From: Bacillota bacterium
GTDB taxonomy: Bacteria; Bacillota; Clostridia; Peptostreptococcales; Anaerovoracaceae
Reading direction: 5' to 3'
Assembly: GCA_017397825.1 (NCBI GenBank)
Contig: JAFQHT010000065.1
Coordinates: 1-58,436, forward strand
DNA length: 58,436 nucleotides
The notes under the pieces were generated by a model. The model saw only the letters and a program-made list of their open reading frames with translations. It ran no database searches and was not told the DNA's origin. The translations under genes and the position numbers were made by a program. Below are positions 15,733 through 25,682 of this stretch, piece by piece; the first letter of the stretch is position 1; each line of letters opens with the position of its first letter.

Positions 15733-18700
15733 TTAGCGGTAAGGGTTGTTTTCATCTTTAACTGTGGTTAATGCCTTGAATAAGGCATACTTTTCTTTTC
15801 TGCTCAAGTCTGAGCGCTTATCAAGGTATGTTTTAGCTTCTTTTGCTGAAATGTCTCTGTTTCCATTCGTATTCGCATACTGGCGTGCTTTTTCGTAGTC
15901 TTTTGCCGTTAAACCGTATTTCATAAGCAGCTTAGCCTCATTTACGGCACTTTCGGAAATACCGAGTACTTCAAATACTGATGTCTTGTAACTTTCTTCT
16001 GCAAGCATGCCCATTGCTTTTGCAATTTGGGTGTCACCTTCTGCTTCGCTGTATACTTCATAAATATCCAGTGCTTTTCCTTTGTTTACACCCGCAGACT
16101 GCAGTGCATCTATTTTCTTTTGCTGGTCTTCAGTCAGCAGTGAATATCTGAAAGCAGAAGGACTACTGTAATCGATGTTCTTTTTACTGTCCTCTTTTTC
16201 TAGCAGTTTTCCCATGGCAGCTTTCTGTTTCGCAGAGAAGTTGGAGTCCATAATCTGCTGACGCATTTTTGTTACCTTGTTTCCGTCAATATTGCGCAGG
16301 AATTCCTCAGTTTCCGTAGGATTTGCCCCAGCTTCCAGCGCTGCCTTATATGCTGCAGTCTTCTTTGCGGATAGCATTTTAAAACCGCTTTCGATATACT
16401 CGTCACCAGTTCCCATCGCATACTGGCCAAACAGCATACCTTTGATGAGCTGGCCTGGTTTCTGTTCTACTGAGTACCTGAGTTTTTCTTCGCCGTTACT
16501 ATCCAGGGCATAATTCCCCTGCTTAGCATATGTTGTGCCTGCTTCGACCATCTTCTTGATCTGGCCTCCGCCCACCGGCGGCAGGATATATGCTGCAGGC
16601 TTTGCCATTTCTTTTCCTAAGTCTTTGAGGCCTTTCTTCGTGTCAACGTCTCCACTAATCAGATTGCCTGCAGTTGTTGCCAGTTTCGCAGCATCAGGAA
16701 GCGCGCTGGAAATAGGAACTCGGCCGCCTTCAAGCAGACCACCGACAAACGGAATATCCTGCACGACATTTTCTCCGAGAGCTGTTATAGCTCCACCTCC
16801 ACTTTTCTTTTCCGCATCAAAAGATAATTCGTAATCCTCTTCAGTTACTGCAGACCACAATGCATCTGCAAAGTTTGGTATCTCTTTCCCTGTGGTATCT
16901 CCTGCAAGCTCGTTAATCCATGACAACGGATCCAGCGCAGGGCGCCTTCCTACAAAATGCTCGTACACATCGTTGAAGATGTATGCTCCGATTGCAAACT
17001 TTGTAAAAGCTGCCGCTATCTGCGCTGAACTGTCTGCATTTCTTGGGATGTCTTTCAGAAGATGAGACCATTGGTTATTTACTTCCACCTGGTACATAGT
17101 GAAGATCTTGCTCACCGGATTCTTTGCATTGAATACGTTTGGAAGTGCGCCTTTTGAGCGGTCCGCAATTATGCTTGCAGCCAGTTCATCTGCTGCTTTG
17201 ATTGCTTCGTCAGGTGACATGCCTTTTTCGATTGCGTCCATATACTTTGCACGTGTCAAAGATTCTGATACGAAATCATCAATCCACTTCATCGGCTTTG
17301 TCAGGAGATCCTGCGTTTTTTCAACGCCAGATTTCCAGAGAACGTCGCTTCCTTTTCTGTTTGTGAGAAACGCTGACATGTCTGAAAAATTATCATGTCT
17401 GACGTGATTGCTTACAGCCTGCGCCATCCCCTTTATGATTGATGAGCTCTTGAGTTCTCCGGCCTGCACAAGCGGGATGAAGTTCGTGAGCCATGACCCA
17501 GGATTTAAAGCTACCATATTGGCCGCCACTCGGCCCTCGATGGCTTTTGAAGTGTTGTATAAGGTTCTGCCCAGGTTATGTTCGAAAACTCGGTCTACGC
17601 CTGCTTTTTTACCTGCCAGCGTATCTGTGTAGTTGCGCAGCCATGTGGCGAAACTTCCAAGTTTCGTGTTGCCGGCTTTGTATATTTCGTCCAATAATGA
17701 ATCTTTCTGCACATCTGAGAGTGTAGGATTATTTTTAATGTTGCTGATTTTTTCTTTAATACCCTCGTCGGAGAATCTGAAGCGCAGCTCGTTTTCAAGT
17801 GCTCTGAGCTTCTGAATATCTTCAGTATGGTGGATTACATCCGCAACACCTTCAAGGTAGATATCGAAACCCTTAACTGCATCATACTCTGTTGCAATGC
17901 CTTTTCTCGACAATGCATTGCCGAACCACTTTTTACCCGGCCTGAATGTATGCGTGAGGCCTGCTATGTCTGTTGGCAGTTCTTCTTTTATAACGTTCAT
18001 TCCCAGCTTATTCATCAGCTTCGCCAGAGCTCCGTCCGGACGTGTTTCCGAGAAATGCGGGAAGTAGTTCTGTCTGTATTCGATTGGCTCGTATCCGTGA
18101 CGCAGCAGTTCCTGATTCGCAGTATCGATGAGCTGGTTATATATCGTTCTCATGGTGTCCACTGCGTTCTTTATTTTTTCTACGTCAGCTCCAAGTGCGG
18201 TAATAAATTGCTCATCGACAAAACCTTCCCCATAAAGCTGCACCAGCATACTTTCGCTCAGCTTGGCGTCGGCACCCGATTTACCCATTTCGTGAAGCTG
18301 TTCCGCAAGGCCTGGCGCATCAATGAAGCGCTCACCAAGTCTGTACTGAGGCTTGGTGGAGATATTCAGTCCCTTTACAACTCTGCGTAGTTCGGTTTTC
18401 ATCCTGGTGGATGCCGCTTCGTTTTCGTGAATTGGTCTGATGTAATTGTCGCTCAAGGTTTTGCCGGTTTTTGTTCCGGCAACGTCCTGCATAACCCTTT
18501 CCGGTGTTTCTCTTGCCATTGAAAAACCGATTTTATCTTTCCACATTTCACTGCCTTCAAGCAAAACATCCGCCTGATGATGGTATCCTGCCTTGGTGTC
18601 GTCACCGAGTTTCTTGAGCGCGGCCTCGGCATTCTGCAGCTTGGCCTTAGCTTCGTACATTGTAAGGACATTGTCGCTGTTGATGGTAAGCTTTGGTATC

Positions 18701-21700
18701 GTTTCCGGCTGCAGTTTGCCCTTCAGGAGAAGGTCTACAAATTCACTGTCCTGTTCGTCCAGAAGAATTTTGCTATTTACCTGTTCAATTTCGCGGCGCA
18801 TCATCTTGAGATTATCAATATATGTCTTCCCCTCTTCAGGGCTAAGCACGGCTTTCTTTTTTACATGCTTTTTTACGATATTTTCCTGTTTTTCCAGCTC
18901 GTCAAGGGCCTCGTTAAATTTTGCTCTCGCTTCTAAATATAAGGTATCTGCGTTTACGCCTTCCATATCCACAAGACGTTTTTCGGTCATGCCTAGGTTT
19001 TTGGCCACATCGGCCATCTTTTCAACCATTTCTGCAGGCGTGTTAAGCTCAGGGAACAACTCAGGATACATGCTGCGAAGCTCATCGTAGAATATATCAA
19101 CCTGCGTACCGCCTTCGTTGCTCAATCTCATGCTTCCAAAAATGCCTTTTCTGAAGTCGCTAAAATCTGCGATATTTTTTCTGATGTCATCTGTTACTTT
19201 CAGGGCTGTGTTTCTAAGTGTGCTTTTCAGATCGCCGTATCTGCCGATAAGTTCATAGTCTTTTACAATTCCGTCAGTAAACATGGCGTCAAACATGGCG
19301 TCTCTTTCTGCCTGGCTCATGCCGCCGGCTTTCATTTTTTCGCCTGCCGCTGAAACCATGTCCTGAATCTTCTTGTTATCCGCATACTTGCTCACACCCA
19401 GAGCTTCTTTTGTCTTTTCTACAAAATATCTCTGCTGGCGCTTTTCATAGTCTGCTGCCTTTTTCGCGCCTCTTACCCGTGCAGCTGACTCTGCAGTATC
19501 TGGCGCTTGAGATGCATCGTTTTGCGCATTATAAAAAGCAGGTTCTTCGCCTGCTTTTGGTATTTCCATATATTTGTTGCCTGTCTCGCCATACAGATGC
19601 TGAGAAGTACTGTGTAAGTCATCGGTATATTTAGTTTTGTTTAACTCGCCAGGTGTAGAAAGACTATTGCTTATCTTTGCATATTGCCCCTGAGTAGGAT
19701 CAAGCCATGCAATATCTTCCAGCCTTACCGTCTCAGAATATACTTCCCCGGTTCCGGAATAGCTTGCTGCTTCCATTTTTGATGGCGAAACAAATACGCC
19801 CTGTTCGATTGGATATGAACTGTAAACAGTAACTTTTCCTGTCCGCAGTGCTTCCATTGCATTTTCCCCGGTCCAGTCCGGATTAAACCCTGTTGTTTCC
19901 CAGCCTTCCCAATCAGAATCTTTAAGCGTTTCCTCAAAAGTCTTAATATCATCGCTGCTGCGAACCCATGTGCTATAATCGTTAGGAGCGGGATTACTGT
20001 TCAGGATGATTTTTAATTGTCTTTCTTTGCGACCTTCTTCAATAGAAAAAGCAGGGCTTTCCCCTGCTCTTATATCTGAATTCCGCCTCTTTGTTTCCAC
20101 TCCCAATCTGTCATTATGTTGTATGCCCATCTGCGGATTGGCCTGGTCGCTTTCAGTTCTGCGTTGTAAATCTTGTAAGCTATTTTTTCCGGCAGGCATT
20201 TGCAGACCGTCCTCATGTACAGCCTGCGGAATTCCCCACCCAGTATAATAATCCTTACGCGTAATGGCTTTTTCGTCATAATCAGGATACATCTCCCTTC
20301 TTTGTTCTTTAAGAAGGTTTCTCCGCGTTGCCGTGCTCTGTGCTTCTCTTTCGCCGGCAAGCTGTAAATAGCCTTTCTCTGCAACAACATCTAAGTTAGT
20401 TGTATTGTACTTCTGCATCAAAAAATTGTCAATGTATTTTTCGGCTTCGTTCGTTCCTTTGATAGCATCCTCGAATCGCAGGTTATAAAGCTTCTTATAT
20501 TCTGCAGTATTTTCGTCAGCCTCTATTAAGTCTACCACTCTTTTCCTGAGTGCTTTTAGTCCTTCTGAATAATCGCCTCCGCGTTCAAAATCTTCAATAC
20601 TTTGTATAGCGTGCTGAATTTCGTGCAGAAGAGTCTCTTTCGCCTGTTCGCTGCTTAGTCCGCTATCTATTTTGATAGAATTGCCATCGAATAAACCTCT
20701 TACTCTAGTTCCATCATATGATGTGAGGTCGTCAACAAACTCAACTTTTGTTCCGCGAAGCCGAGGGTATGCATCAAACAACTCCTTATGCTTTATAAAC
20801 TGCGAGAGCTGTGTTTTCTTTCTCCTTACTTCCTGTCCGTATGTACTGTCAAGGCTTGCGTATTCCGGATTGAAGAAGTCGCCGGTTCTTCCCATTTCTC
20901 TGTAGCGCATAAATTCTTCGTTGTCCAGCATGTGTGCAAGACCTTTTCGGTCAAAAATTGCCTTGCTATCGTCAATTTCGTAGCGCCACTTTTGGTCTTT
21001 CCCGAATTTCCAGCCGGTTTTCTTCCAGATTTCTTCTGTAGAAGCGCCTGCAGCCTGCATCTGAATAGCTTGTTGTTTCAGACCTTCATCCGCCATAAGT
21101 GATCTACTTCCCGCATAAAGCAGCTGGGATTCTCCCCCGCTTGTTTCTCCGACCGTGCGCAGGGCCTTTTCATATTTCCGCTGTGCGTCGATGAGGAATT
21201 TTGTCTCTTCGCTGGCTCCAATTTTCTTGACTGTGTCCACAATCCAGTCGTAGATTTGTCGGAACATTCCCGGATTTTCTCTTGCGAGGCGTTCTATTGA
21301 CTTTTCAGAGTTGAAAAGGAACTCTTCGGAGAACTTTGCCACAAACTCCTTTTTCGCCTGTTCTGGACTTAAACTGCGTCCAATCCGGGCATAATCTTCA
21401 GTGATTCTTGCCAGAGCACTGTCTACATCGTAACCCGAGTTTCTCATGCTGCTTTCAATAAAGTCGGACAATGCCTGGTAGCTTCCGCTGCTTTCTATAT
21501 GATGTGTCAGCTCATGTTTAAGCACGGTATATGCTGGATTCTTTGCGGCAGATGAAATGATGATATTGCCGTTTTCATATACGCCATCAATCCCTTCCGG
21601 AAGGTCCTGATAGGACACCTTTATCCCGCTGCGTTTCTCAATGGCCTTGGTGATGCGCTGAACGTTTTCAGCTGGCATAGCCCGTATCGGTTCTGCAGCT

Positions 21701-22710
21701 GGGGTTGCTTCAGGCATAGTCTGCGGAATTATTCTTTCGTCTGCTCTTGGAATATCCTGCGGTTTGGCAGTCCTTACTGCATCGTTTACAGGGATGTCTG
21801 CTGGCTCGTTCTTTACCCGGACATTTTTTACTTTTCCGTTTACAATTCTTGGCTCTATATGCGTGTTCTTTGCTTTCTTAAGAGTTTTCAGTGCTGCAGG
21901 TGCAATCTCCACCGCGCCGCCAACTCCGAAGTCAAGCGCTGCGTTAATAGCCATATCTTTTGCAAGTTCTTCGCCTTCCAGGCCTTCTCCTCTGGCAAGC
22001 CCAAAATTAAGAGCTGTACCGATAGTTGCATCGCCTACAATGTTCCTTGCGATGCCTTCGGCAGCTTTTTCCACAGTTTCCTTGCCAATCTTCTGACCAG
22101 CCTTGCTTGCAGCTACCTTGGAAATACCTTTAGACGCAGCCTTGGTCCCCAGGACCTTAGCTGCGCCTTTTGTGATCGCTTTTTCTGCTGTTTTGTATGG
22201 TGCTGCGTAACCTATCATCTGGCCACCCATTTTGCCAGCTTTATATGCAAAGGAGTCTTCCATTCCATATTCTTTCATCGCCTGGGTAGGCTCTGCCATC
22301 TTTTCTCCGGTTATTGCGGAGTAGATGACGCCCGGTACAGAAGTGTTAATAACTCCTTCTGTGAGACCCATCATTGCTTGCGGAATAGCGTGAGTTGATG
22401 CTTCTTTTTGCTGTAGCCGTTTAGCTTCAGTGCTAAGTTTCTTTCTTCTGCCTGTTGTTGTTTTTTTTCTGTTATTATTGGTGCCTTTCCTGGAGTCCGC
22501 CTTCGGAATTGTCTTCGGCTCGGAAGCTTTCTTTTCTTTTGCTTCAGTAATTAACTTTTTTGCAGTTTTTTCAGCTGCAGTAGGTTCGTAAGATGCAACA
22601 GGGCCCGAGTTTAGCTTCGGGCTTCCAGGGCTGCTTCCATCAGCTCTTGGAATCGCCAAAACCTTGTTCTTTTTCCATATTTCCTTTTTTTCTTTTTCAA
22701 AGTCAATCAT
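15733..22710 (-). CDS. Giant polyvalent protein (2325 aa) with two HExxH metallopeptidase motifs
   Basis: The gene is 7 kb. After a basic, disordered N-terminus there is an alanine/glycine-rich helical part (110-280). A zincin-like motif HELTHH lies near residue 398, a second HEIQHAI near 695, and an ADP-ribosyltransferase-like segment near 970-1020 (weak, inferred from the SYPIEQGVFVSPS pattern). Long helical regions fill 1080-1500. The C-terminal part near 1800-1960 holds the NPVSKIFTMYQVEVNNQW segment typical of large-polyvalent-protein domain 38. Such proteins are packed in podovirus-like heads and ejected into the cell, where they may help DNA entry or block defence. The position next to the Q-rich protein and after the fibre genes agrees. 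Confidence 0.75.
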   Translation of the reverse strand: MIDFEKEKKEIWKKNKVLAIPRADGSSPGSPKLNSGPVASYEPTAAEKTAKKLITEAKEKKASEPKTIPKADSRKGTNNNRKKTTTGRRKKLSTEAKRLQQKEASTHAIPQAMMGLTEGVINTSVPGVIYSAITGEKMAEPTQAMKEYGMEDSFAYKAGKMGGQMIGYAAPYKTAEKAITKGAAKVLGTKAASKGISKVAASKAGQKIGKETVEKAAEGIARNIVGDATIGTALNFGLARGEGLEGEELAKDMAINAALDFGVGGAVEIAPAALKTLKKAKNTHIEPRIVNGKVKNVRVKNEPADIPVNDAVRTAKPQDIPRADERIIPQTMPEATPAAEPIRAMPAENVQRITKAIEKRSGIKVSYQDLPEGIDGVYENGNIIISSAAKNPAYTVLKHELTHHIESSGSYQALSDFIESSMRNSGYDVDSALARITEDYARIGRSLSPEQAKKEFVAKFSEEFLFNSEKSIERLARENPGMFRQIYDWIVDTVKKIGASEETKFLIDAQRKYEKALRTVGETSGGESQLLYAGSRSLMADEGLKQQAIQMQAAGASTEEIWKKTGWKFGKDQKWRYEIDDSKAIFDRKGLAHMLDNEEFMRYREMGRTGDFFNPEYASLDSTYGQEVRRKKTQLSQFIKHKELFDAYPRLRGTKVEFVDDLTSYDGTRVRGLFDGNSIKIDSGLSSEQAKETLLHEIQHAIQSIEDFERGGDYSEGLKALRKRVVDLIEADENTAEYKKLYNLRFEDAIKGTNEAEKYIDNFLMQKYNTTNLDVVAEKGYLQLAGEREAQSTATRRNLLKEQRREMYPDYDEKAITRKDYYTGWGIPQAVHEDGLQMPAGKNSLQDLQRRTESDQANPQMGIQHNDRLGVETKRRNSDIRAGESPAFSIEEGRKERQLKIILNSNPAPNDYSTWVRSSDDIKTFEETLKDSDWEGWETTGFNPDWTGENAMEALRTGKVTVYSSYPIEQGVFVSPSKMEAASYSGTGEVYSETVRLEDIAWLDPTQGQYAKISNSLSTPGELNKTKYTDDLHSTSQHLYGETGNKYMEIPKAGEEPAFYNAQNDASQAPDTAESAARVRGAKKAADYEKRQQRYFVEKTKEALGVSKYADNKKIQDMVSAAGEKMKAGGMSQAERDAMFDAMFTDGIVKDYELIGRYGDLKSTLRNTALKVTDDIRKNIADFSDFRKGIFGSMRLSNEGGTQVDIFYDELRSMYPELFPELNTPAEMVEKMADVAKNLGMTEKRLVDMEGVNADTLYLEARAKFNEALDELEKQENIVKKHVKKKAVLSPEEGKTYIDNLKMMRREIEQVNSKILLDEQDSEFVDLLLKGKLQPETIPKLTINSDNVLTMYEAKAKLQNAEAALKKLGDDTKAGYHHQADVLLEGSEMWKDKIGFSMARETPERVMQDVAGTKTGKTLSDNYIRPIHENEAASTRMKTELRRVVKGLNISTKPQYRLGERFIDAPGLAEQLHEMGKSGADAKLSESMLVQLYGEGFVDEQFITALGADVEKIKNAVDTMRTIYNQLIDTANQELLRHGYEPIEYRQNYFPHFSETRPDGALAKLMNKLGMNVIKEELPTDIAGLTHTFRPGKKWFGNALSRKGIATEYDAVKGFDIYLEGVADVIHHTEDIQKLRALENELRFRFSDEGIKEKISNIKNNPTLSDVQKDSLLDEIYKAGNTKLGSFATWLRNYTDTLAGKKAGVDRVFEHNLGRTLYNTSKAIEGRVAANMVALNPGSWLTNFIPLVQAGELKSSSIIKGMAQAVSNHVRHDNFSDMSAFLTNRKGSDVLWKSGVEKTQDLLTKPMKWIDDFVSESLTRAKYMDAIEKGMSPDEAIKAADELAASIIADRSKGALPNVFNAKNPVSKIFTMYQVEVNNQWSHLLKDIPRNADSSAQIAAAFTKFAIGAYIFNDVYEHFVGRRPALDPLSWINELAGDTTGKEIPNFADALWSAVTEEDYELSFDAEKKSGGGAITALGENVVQDIPFVGGLLEGGRVPISSALPDAAKLATTAGNLISGDVDTKKGLKDLGKEMAKPAAYILPPVGGGQIKKMVEAGTTYAKQGNYALDSNGEEKLRYSVEQKPGQLIKGMLFGQYAMGTGDEYIESGFKMLSAKKTAAYKAALEAGANPTETEEFLRNIDGNKVTKMRQQIMDSNFSAKQKAAMGKLLEKEDSKKNIDYSSPSAFRYSLLTEDQQKKIDALQSAGVNKGKALDIYEVYSEAEGDTQIAKAMGMLAEESYKTSVFEVLGISESAVNEAKLLMKYGLTAKDYEKARQYANTNGNRDISAKEAKTYLDKRSDLSRKEKYALFKALTTVKDENNPYR

Positions 22711-22720
22711 GGTTTTTCTC

Positions 22721-24157
22721 CTATTTCATCATGTCAAGAAGCACCTGAGCCTGCTGCTCGGTAATTTCACCAGCATAAACCGCTTCTTCGATTTGTGAGA
22801 TAAGCTTTCCGGAAAGCAATCTTGTAGTCCCGTCCATAAGCATAGTCTGAATTTGGAAGTTTAACCCTTTATATGTATTATTGGTGCTTCCTTGAATGTC
22901 TGTAGTGGTGTCCGATGTTCTTACGGTCCCTGCTGTTGTACCACTGCCGCCAGAGGAACCGCTGTTAAAATTTTTATTGATATACTGTCTGAGGTATGCG
23001 ATTTTCTGTTTGTTATAGCCATACGGGTCGTCCATTGCCTCAAGATTCTTAATCCACTGTTCATAGGTGGCCTTTTTATTATACTTTCCTGCGTAGGTGT
23101 TGAGGAATGTATTGAAGTCTGCTTCTGCCTGTGTCTGTGATTGAGAATCTTTATATGCGTTCTTTTCATCGTCGTACTGTTGCTGCTGCATCTGCTGCGC
23201 AAACTGCTGCTGCTGAAGCGCGAGCTGGTACTCTCTGTCCGCATTAGCCTGTGCCTGCTGGTCTTGCGCAATCTGATAGTTAAGCTGCGCCTGGTTCTGC
23301 AGGGCACCGACCATATTGTTGTAGTAGTTATTCGCAATATCTGCAAGTTCGGCGTTGCCTGTCGCTTCAGCCTCAGCAATAAGCTGCTCATTCTGCCTTA
23401 ATGCATTATCTCTTTCGGATGTTGCCTGGCGACGGTTATTCTCATAGTTTGCTGAGAGCTGCCCCATGGTGCTTTCGGCCATACCACCGTTATATCCCAT
23501 GGCCTGCAGATAGTCGCCCATCTGGTTGCCCTGCAGCACAGAATTGATATAAGCTTCGCGCTGGGCCTCAGCATACGCATCATTAATTTTATCTTCGTTT
23601 GCTTTAATGCTGTCAACGGTCTGCTGGATACGTTGCTGTGCTGCTGCAGTATTTTGCGCGTTCTGGGCGGCCATCTGTTCGTACATCTGGCCATACATAG
23701 CTTCCATGTTCTGATACTGTCCAAGCTGCTGTTCGTACTGCTGCTGCATCTGCATCATCTGCTGCTGGAACTGATCCTGCATCTGCTGCTGTTGTTTCTG
23801 GTAAACTCCAGCTATTGTCGCCGCATTAAGCACGTTAGGGTCGGACAACGCTCCTAAAAGCTGCCCGATTGCTCCGGTGCTTTTGCTCCCGGAGCTGCCT
23901 GAGGAACCTGAACTTCCTGAAGACCCGGAGCCGCTGCTTCCGTACAGTTTTTTGAACGTTTCATTTCCGACGCTATTTCCGTATGAGTTTGAGCCACCTG
24001 TGTCTGACTTGAACTGAGATAAAGCTGCAGCTGTATCGTTGCCCCAGATGCCATCAACGCCACTTGAGCCAACGCTGTAACCTTTATCGACTAAAGCCTG
24101 CTGCATCTTCTTAACATCGGATGTGCTCATAGTTCCTTGTCTGTAAATTGTCGCCAT
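22721..24157 (-). CDS. Q-rich virion protein with peptidoglycan-binding domain
   Basis: 478 residues. The N-terminal 71 residues match a PG_binding_1 fold (VKKMQQALVDKGYSVG, then DGIWGNDTAAALSQF). A Gly/Ser linker (74-95) leads to a long coiled coil very rich in Gln and Met (120-320), then a small ordered C-terminus. It is probably an ejected internal or tail-tip protein that touches the cell wall; this is inference from domains and from its place directly before the giant polyvalent protein. GGGGAGAG precedes the start. Confidence 0.65.
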   Translation of the reverse strand: MATIYRQGTMSTSDVKKMQQALVDKGYSVGSSGVDGIWGNDTAAALSQFKSDTGGSNSYGNSVGNETFKKLYGSSGSGSSGSSGSSGSSGSKSTGAIGQLLGALSDPNVLNAATIAGVYQKQQQQMQDQFQQQMMQMQQQYEQQLGQYQNMEAMYGQMYEQMAAQNAQNTAAAQQRIQQTVDSIKANEDKINDAYAEAQREAYINSVLQGNQMGDYLQAMGYNGGMAESTMGQLSANYENNRRQATSERDNALRQNEQLIAEAEATGNAELADIANNYYNNMVGALQNQAQLNYQIAQDQQAQANADREYQLALQQQQFAQQMQQQQYDDEKNAYKDSQSQTQAEADFNTFLNTYAGKYNKKATYEQWIKNLEAMDDPYGYNKQKIAYLRQYINKNFNSGSSGGSGTTAGTVRTSDTTTDIQGSTNNTYKGLNFQIQTMLMDGTTRLLSGKLISQIEEAVYAGEITEQQAQVLLDMMK

Positions 24158-24161
24158 TTTT

Positions 24162-24311
24162 CTACTCTCCCCTCACTTCACGGGCGATTTCTTCCAGAAG
24201 GTTTTCTTCGATAGTTTCTTCTCTCTTCAAAAAGAATTCGTCCATTTCCTGCATCTGCTTATTGTGCGCCTCTTGCTGGCGCTTTAATTCTTTCACCATT
24301 TCAGGGTCCAT
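24162..24311 (-). CDS. Small coiled-coil protein, in frame with the RT 3' end
   Basis: Within the reverse transcriptase frame an ATG at 24311 follows a perfect AAAGGAG seven bases upstream. It would give a 49-residue, highly charged helical protein (MDPEMVKELKRQ to the shared stop). DGR RTs normally end near the preceding YKTVQ region, so this looks like an independent small phage gene that the RT frame now reads into. It could be made alone, as an RT extension, or both. Confidence 0.55.
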   Translation of the reverse strand: MDPEMVKELKRQQEAHNKQMQEMDEFFLKREETIEENLLEEIAREVRGE

Positions 24312-25388
24312 ATTTTTCTCCTTTCCGCCGGTAAACTCGGCTAAAAACAGTGAATTGAAAAGACAGTCCATATTCTGAACCGTCTTGTAGGAATTCATCT
24401 TACTTACGCAGCCTTTCCAGGACTGGTGAGACTGCCTGATTGTTTCGAAGTCTATTGCTCCTTTATCCAGGAGTGCCTTCTGCTTTTTCAGAAGACGTCT
24501 TCGTTTGGTTATATTCTTTCTTACCGGGCGCATTATGACTTTCCCGGTTTCGGTCATGTGGATTCTCTTCTTCAGATATTCAAAGTGGCCATCAAGAGGC
24601 ACAATTTGAGTACGCTTCATGTTGAGCTTAAGCCCCAGCTCTTCAGAGAGCCGCTGCACTTCTTTAAGGCAATATTTCAGGTACTCGATATCTTCATGTA
24701 TAATGTATGAATCGTCCATGTATCTTGCGTAGCCTTCTATCAGGAGGCGTTCTTTGATATAGTGGTCGATTTTGTTGGGATAGTATATCGCGCAGATCTG
24801 CGAGATTTCACTTCCCAGGCCGAGGCCTACATCTCCTTCGAAGCAGTTGATGAAGTGTTTGGTAAGCTCATATATGCGGTCATCTTCTATTTTCTCTCTC
24901 AGCATCGCAAGGAGCTTCTTATGATCGATGCTTCCGAAGTAGTTGCTGTAGTCCATTAAGAGGATGCCGCCTTTTCGTCCGTGCTTCTGGTAGTGCCTGT
25001 GCAGGTGGTACTTAAGGCGCTTTACCGCAAAGGACGTACCTTTTCCTGGCAGGCTTGCCGCGTTGTCATATATTAGGCACGGCGCAAGTATGGGCTTAAG
25101 CGCATTCTTACATAGAGACTTCTGCACGCACCTTTCTGTGATGTGTACAGACTGTATGTGGCGCGTTTTTCCTCTTTCGTAAATTGTAAATTCGTTGAAT
25201 CCACGGCTTTTGTACGTACCATCATTGAGCTGTTTCGACAGAGTCTTAGCCCAGCGCATCTGATTGATTGCGAACATCTGCGTGCTGGACTTCCACATGA
25301 CGCCTTTCCTGCAGTCGTCCGCAGCTTCCATCAGAGCCTCAAACGATGACACGTCTTCAAATTTAATCAATGCCGCCTCGTGCAACAT
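24162..25388 (-). CDS. DGR reverse transcriptase
   Basis: The 408-residue frame contains an RT domain with motif A ILLMDYSNYFGSID (residues 142-155), the DGR-specific LGSEISQ (191-197) that replaces the QG motif of other RTs, and the catalytic YMDD (223-226). It lacks group II maturase or retron features. With Avd it copies the template-repeat RNA into cDNA with errors at adenines, which replaces the variable repeat of the target gene. Residues 360-408 are a tail absent from typical DGR RTs and coincide with a small gene that has its own ribosome site. The start codon has no strong Shine-Dalgarno; translation may be low by design. Confidence 0.93.
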   Translation of the reverse strand: MLHEAALIKFEDVSSFEALMEAADDCRKGVMWKSSTQMFAINQMRWAKTLSKQLNDGTYKSRGFNEFTIYERGKTRHIQSVHITERCVQKSLCKNALKPILAPCLIYDNAASLPGKGTSFAVKRLKYHLHRHYQKHGRKGGILLMDYSNYFGSIDHKKLLAMLREKIEDDRIYELTKHFINCFEGDVGLGLGSEISQICAIYYPNKIDHYIKERLLIEGYARYMDDSYIIHEDIEYLKYCLKEVQRLSEELGLKLNMKRTQIVPLDGHFEYLKKRIHMTETGKVIMRPVRKNITKRRRLLKKQKALLDKGAIDFETIRQSHQSWKGCVSKMNSYKTVQNMDCLFNSLFLAEFTGGKEKNMDPEMVKELKRQQEAHNKQMQEMDEFFLKREETIEENLLEEIAREVRGE

Positions 25389-25682
25389 TGTTTGCGTACG
25401 GGTGTTACTGCCCGAAGGCAGCCCGGACGGGGCGGAAATTCACCTCTTTTGAGGCGTGGTTTGCATCCTCCTGTATCTTCTAAGGCGTCGAGTTCACTTT
25501 CGCTACTTTCCTTTCCTGTGAGAAAACATCCGAACGGCGCGAGCAAATTAGTGTTGCTGGCATTGTTGTTGTTCGCCGAGCCATCTGAGTTGACATTACA
25601 GAAGTTGGTCGAGTTGCCCGAATTAGGGGAACGCTCCCACCAGTTGCTTGCTGAGCCACATAACAGGATGCAACCACATGTT
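25389..25682 (-). ncRNA. DGR template RNA region (TR plus 3' spacer)
   Basis: Between the Avd stop and the RT start lies noncoding DNA holding the template repeat and about 137 bases of spacer. In the Bordetella phage DGR the equivalent TR-spacer RNA primes and templates cDNA. The spacer here contains a CTGCC-TTCG-GGCAG hairpin (25408-25421) and a neighbouring GCCC/GGGC stem, so it is likely folded. Exact RNA ends cannot be read from sequence. Confidence 0.75.
25526..25659 (-). repeat. DGR template repeat (TR)
   Basis: 134 bp aligned without gaps to the variable repeat at 26173-26306. On the coding strand it holds 34 adenines, and 21 of these differ in the VR; no other base differs. In the target frame it would read mostly Asn codons (for example SANNNNASN), the classic sign of a DGR template, because AAC and AAT mutate to many residues but never to stop. 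Confidence 0.97.

Noticed and set aside
24162..25388. Reverse transcriptase as group II intron or retron
   Set aside because: LGSEISQ, Avd and the TR/VR pair identify a DGR; no intron RNA, maturase or msr/msd structure was seen.
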